From positions 1-5,775 of the forward strand of contig JAFYGD010000162.1 of the NCBI GenBank assembly GCA_017543415.1: a DNA stretch of 5,775 bases, read 5' to 3'. Shown piece after piece: positions 3,223-5,775 of this stretch. The stretch comes from Eubacterium sp. Lineage in GTDB: Bacteria > Bacillota > Clostridia > Oscillospirales > Acutalibacteraceae. Numbering within the stretch: the stretch's first letter is position 1; every line of letters starts with the position of its first letter. Under the pieces are notes generated by a model. That model was not told the origin of the DNA, ran no database searches, and worked only from the letters and a program-made list of their open reading frames with translations. The translations under genes were made by a program, and so were the position numbers.

Positions 3223-5628
3223 ATGGACTATAATTTTAAAAAGATTGAAAAGAAGTGGCAGGATATCTGGGAAGAAAAGGGTACCTTCAACGCCGTTGAT
3301 AATTCGGATAAGAAAAAGTTTTACGCCCTTGTTGAATTTCCCTATCCCTCGGGCGCAGGTATGCACGTAGGCCATATCAAGGCTTATTCGGGCCTTGAGG
3401 TTGTAAGCCGTAAAAGAAGGCTTCAGGGCTATAACGTTCTGTTCCCTATAGGCTTTGATGCTTACGGCCTTCCTACCGAAAACTACGCAATTAAAACAGG
3501 AATTCATCCCCGTAAGGTTACGGATATGAATATTGAAAAGTTCACCTCGCAGCTTAAAAGAGTTGGCTTTTCATTTGACTGGAAAAGAGTAATTGATACT
3601 ACTGACGAAAGCTACTATAAGTGGACGCAGTGGATTTTCCTTAAAATGTTTGAAAACGGACTTGCTTTCAGGGATAAAACCCTTGTAAACTACTGTCCCT
3701 CCTGTAAGGTAGTTCTTTCAAACGAGGATTCACAGGGCGGCAAGTGCGATATCTGCCACAGCGACGTTGTTCAGAAATCAAAGGACGTATGGTACCTTCG
3801 TATTACGGAATATGCCGATAAGCTCCTTGAAGGACTTGAGGAGGTTGACTATCTTCCCAACGTTAAGCTTCAGCAGGTAAACTGGATAGGTAAATCACGC
3901 GGCGCTTTCGTAAACTTCAAAATCAACGAAGCCCCCGAAGAGCTCCGTATTTATACAACCCGTCCCGATACGCTTTTCGGCGTAACCTTTATGGTTATTG
4001 CACCCGAGCATCCGCTTATTGATAAGTACAGCGAAAAAATTTCAAATATGAGCGCTATTGAGGATTACCGCAAGGAGTGCGCAAAGAAAACAGAATTTGA
4101 GCGTACACAGCTTGTAAAGGATAAGACGGGCGTCAGAATTGAAGGCATTACCGCAAAGAACCCCGTTAACGGCAAGGACATCCCAGTATATATTTCCGAC
4201 TATGTAATGATGGGCTACGGCACCGGCGCAATTATGGCGGTACCCGCTCACGACCAGCGCGACTGGGAATTTGCAAAGAAGTTCGGCATTGATATTATCG
4301 AGGTTATCAAGGGCGGCGATATCGAGGTTGAAGCTTATACAGGCGACGGCGAGATGGTTAATTCCGATTTCCTCAACGGTCTTGATAATAAGAAGGATTC
4401 AATCGCAAAGATGATTGATTTCCTTGCTGATAAAGGAATCGGCGAAGGCGGCGTTCAGTATAAAATGAAGGACTGGGCGTTCAACCGTCAGCGTTACTGG
4501 GGCGAGCCTATTCCGATTGTTCACTGCCCGAATTGCGGACTTGTTGCAGTTCCTGATGAGGAGCTTCCGCTCCGTCTGCCCGACGTTGAAAACTTTGAGC
4601 CCGGTCAGGACGGCGAAAGCCCGCTTGCAAAGATTGACAGCTTTGTAAACTGCAAGTGCCCCAAGTGCGGCGGCGATGCAAAGCGTGAAACAGATACAAT
4701 GCCTCAGTGGGCAGGCTCAAGCTGGTACTTCTTAAGGTACATTGACCCCCATAACGATAAAGCGCTTGCCGATATGGATAAGCTTAAATACTGGGGTCCC
4801 GTTGACTGGTATAACGGCGGTATGGAGCACGTTACCCGCCATATGATTTATTCCCGCTTCTGGCACCGCTTCCTTTACGATATCGGCGCAGTTCCGTTCA
4901 AGGAGCCCTATCTTAAAAGAACCGCGCAGGGACTTATTTTAGGACCTGACGGAGTTAAAATGAGTAAATCCCGCGGCAACGTTATTGACCCCAACGAGGT
5001 TGTTGACGTTTACGGCGCAGACGTTCTGCGTACCTACGTTCTCTTTATGGGCGACTATGAGCAGGCAGCGCCGTGGAGCGAAAGCAGCGTTAAGGGCTGT
5101 AAGCGCTTTATTGACCGTCTCTGGAAGCTTCAGGATATGACCGTTGACGGAAACGAATATTCAAAAGAGCTTTCCTCGGCAATGCATAAAACCATTAAAA
5201 AGGTAAGCGAGGATATTGAGGCAATGAAGTTCAATACCGCAATCGCGGCAGTTATGACTTTGCTCAATCAGGTTTACGATAACGGCAAAATCAACCGTGC
5301 AGAGCTGCGCGATTTAATCCTTATCGTTAACCCCTTTGCACCCCATGTAACAGAGGAAATCTGGGAAAATATGGGCTTCGGCGGAATGCTTAACGAAGCG
5401 CAGTGGCCTTCCTTTGACGAATCCAAAACCGTTGACGATACAGTTGAAATCGTACTCCAGGTTATGGGCAAGGTTCGTTCAAGAATGGTTATTCCCGTTG
5501 ATATGCCTGCTGACGAGGTTATTGCTCTTGCAAAAGAGGACGAAAAAATTAAAGAGCTCATTGACGGCAAGCAGATTAAAAAGGAAATCTACGTACCCAA
5601 AAAGCTCGTAAATATAGTAGCAATATAA
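3223..5628 (+). CDS. leuS: Leucyl-tRNA synthetase
   Basis: This class I synthetase charges tRNA-Leu with leucine and edits mischarged products; cytosolic. The 801-residue protein shows the HIGH-type motif HVGH (48-51), a first zinc module (C158, C161, C175, C178), a CP1 editing domain with TTRPDT (245-250) and MAVPAHDQRD (338-347, ending in the conserved editing aspartate), a second Cys cluster (C435, C438, C477, C479, C482), the tRNA-side motif WYNGGMEHVTRH (529-540), and KMSKS (579-583). The anticodon-binding domain spans about 620-740, with a small C-terminal domain to the end. The link from EPYLKRTAQG (561-570) to KMSKS is short (GPDGV), so the large leucine-specific insertion found there in many bacterial enzymes appears to be absent. 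It is the last gene of the operon; a terminator hairpin begins three bases after the stop. Confidence 0.97.
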   Translation: MDYNFKKIEKKWQDIWEEKGTFNAVDNSDKKKFYALVEFPYPSGAGMHVGHIKAYSGLEVVSRKRRLQGYNVLFPIGFDAYGLPTENYAIKTGIHPRKVTDMNIEKFTSQLKRVGFSFDWKRVIDTTDESYYKWTQWIFLKMFENGLAFRDKTLVNYCPSCKVVLSNEDSQGGKCDICHSDVVQKSKDVWYLRITEYADKLLEGLEEVDYLPNVKLQQVNWIGKSRGAFVNFKINEAPEELRIYTTRPDTLFGVTFMVIAPEHPLIDKYSEKISNMSAIEDYRKECAKKTEFERTQLVKDKTGVRIEGITAKNPVNGKDIPVYISDYVMMGYGTGAIMAVPAHDQRDWEFAKKFGIDIIEVIKGGDIEVEAYTGDGEMVNSDFLNGLDNKKDSIAKMIDFLADKGIGEGGVQYKMKDWAFNRQRYWGEPIPIVHCPNCGLVAVPDEELPLRLPDVENFEPGQDGESPLAKIDSFVNCKCPKCGGDAKRETDTMPQWAGSSWYFLRYIDPHNDKALADMDKLKYWGPVDWYNGGMEHVTRHMIYSRFWHRFLYDIGAVPFKEPYLKRTAQGLILGPDGVKMSKSRGNVIDPNEVVDVYGADVLRTYVLFMGDYEQAAPWSESSVKGCKRFIDRLWKLQDMTVDGNEYSKELSSAMHKTIKKVSEDIEAMKFNTAIAAVMTLLNQVYDNGKINRAELRDLILIVNPFAPHVTEEIWENMGFGGMLNEAQWPSFDESKTVDDTVEIVLQVMGKVRSRMVIPVDMPADEVIALAKEDEKIKELIDGKQIKKEIYVPKKLVNIVAI

Positions 5629-5631
5629 CAA

Positions 5632-5655
5632 AAACGGACTCGCAAGAGTCCGTTT
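5632..5655. terminator. Bidirectional intrinsic terminator between convergent genes
   Basis: AAACGGACTC (5632-5641), loop GCAA, and GAGTCCGTTT (5646-5655) form a perfect 10-bp stem with a stable GNRA-type tetraloop. On the plus strand the stem ends in TTT and continues ATATTTTA. On the minus strand the stem's TTT runs into TTG and then TTATATTG, so both directions have a U-rich tail. The minus-strand stop codon (5654-5656) lies partly inside the stem. Confidence 0.88.
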
Positions 5656-5775
5656 ATATTTTAGTCGTATATGCCATAATCCCCCCGGGAACAACATCAA
5701 CTATCCCGTATGAACCGTCGCAAACAGCGCCGGGGTTTAAAACATAAAGCCCGTCAACAATTTCAAAGTAGGGAA
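5654..5775 (-). CDS. Probable YfcE/MJ0936-family metallophosphoesterase, C-terminal end (5' partial)
   Basis: The minus strand is open from the window edge to TAA (complement of 5654-5656), giving 39 residues. They begin PYFEIVDGLYVLNPGAV and end with SYGIVDVVPGG and a short AYTTKI tail. The pattern 'hydrophobic-NPG(S/A)V, then SYxIxD' is the typical last part of YfcE/YsnB/MJ0936-type calcineurin-like phosphodiesterases, where it follows the metal-binding GHTH motif; that motif would be just outside the window. Such proteins hydrolyse phosphodiesters with two metal ions, and the physiological substrate is usually unknown. It converges on leuS. The relative ysnB lies next to rdgB (ysnA) in B. 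subtilis, so its presence in this neighbourhood fits, although here it is at the other end of the operon. The family call is good given the short fragment, but not certain. Confidence 0.72.
   Translation of the reverse strand, partial: PYFEIVDGLYVLNPGAVCDGSYGIVDVVPGGIMAYTTKI

Noticed and set aside
5479..5700. Minus-strand reading frame of 73 residues across the leuS end and terminator
   Set aside because: It runs through the terminator and the end of leuS in a different frame from the phosphoesterase C-terminus, which has recognisable family motifs.

Overview
This window looks like a chromosomal housekeeping locus from a low-to-mid GC Gram-positive bacterium, most likely a gut-type clostridium (Oscillospiraceae/Ruminococcaceae-like). 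That placement is an inference from the gene order yhbY-nadD-yqeK-rsfS-leuS, the strong GGAGG-type ribosome binding sites, tight translational coupling and codon style. No rRNA, tRNA or CRISPR sequence is visible.

Layout, left to right. Bases 1-140 hold the C-terminal end of FtsY, the signal recognition particle receptor. Bases 128-597 are a distinct AT-rich block: two arrays of a 7-bp repeat in inverted orientation, each with a small GC-rich hairpin on its inner side, enclosing a 118-residue four-helix-bundle protein of the 23S rRNA intervening-sequence (IVP/S23) family. From 608 to 5628 runs a compact plus-strand operon: rdgB (nucleotide-pool sanitation), yhbY (50S assembly), nadD (NAD synthesis), yqeK (Ap4A hydrolysis), rsfS (ribosome silencing) and leuS (leucyl-tRNA synthetase). 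Neighbouring genes overlap by 1-8 bp or lie within 3 bp of each other, except for a 39-bp gap before leuS. A 10-bp GCAA-loop hairpin at 5632-5655 ends the operon. It also serves a convergent minus-strand gene whose last 39 codons are in the window and look like the C-terminus of a YfcE/MJ0936-type metallophosphoesterase.

The operon genes share a theme of translation capacity and nucleotide homeostasis. YhbY and RsfS act on the large ribosomal subunit, LeuRS charges tRNA, NadD makes the NAD precursor, and YqeK and RdgB remove signalling or damaged nucleotides.

The part most worth a second look is 128-597. It appears to be a small insertion cassette between ftsY and rdgB. It differs from its neighbours in base composition (about 32% GC by hand count in the ORF, against roughly 50% or more in sampled rdgB). 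It is bounded by 32-nt complementary ends (27 of 32 Watson-Crick matches plus one G-U), lacks a Shine-Dalgarno site for its ORF, and supplies the ftsY stop codon. Its architecture, complementary ends around an IVP-family ORF, resembles that of 23S rRNA intervening sequences, but here it sits in a protein-coding operon. I cannot tell from sequence alone whether this has been described before.
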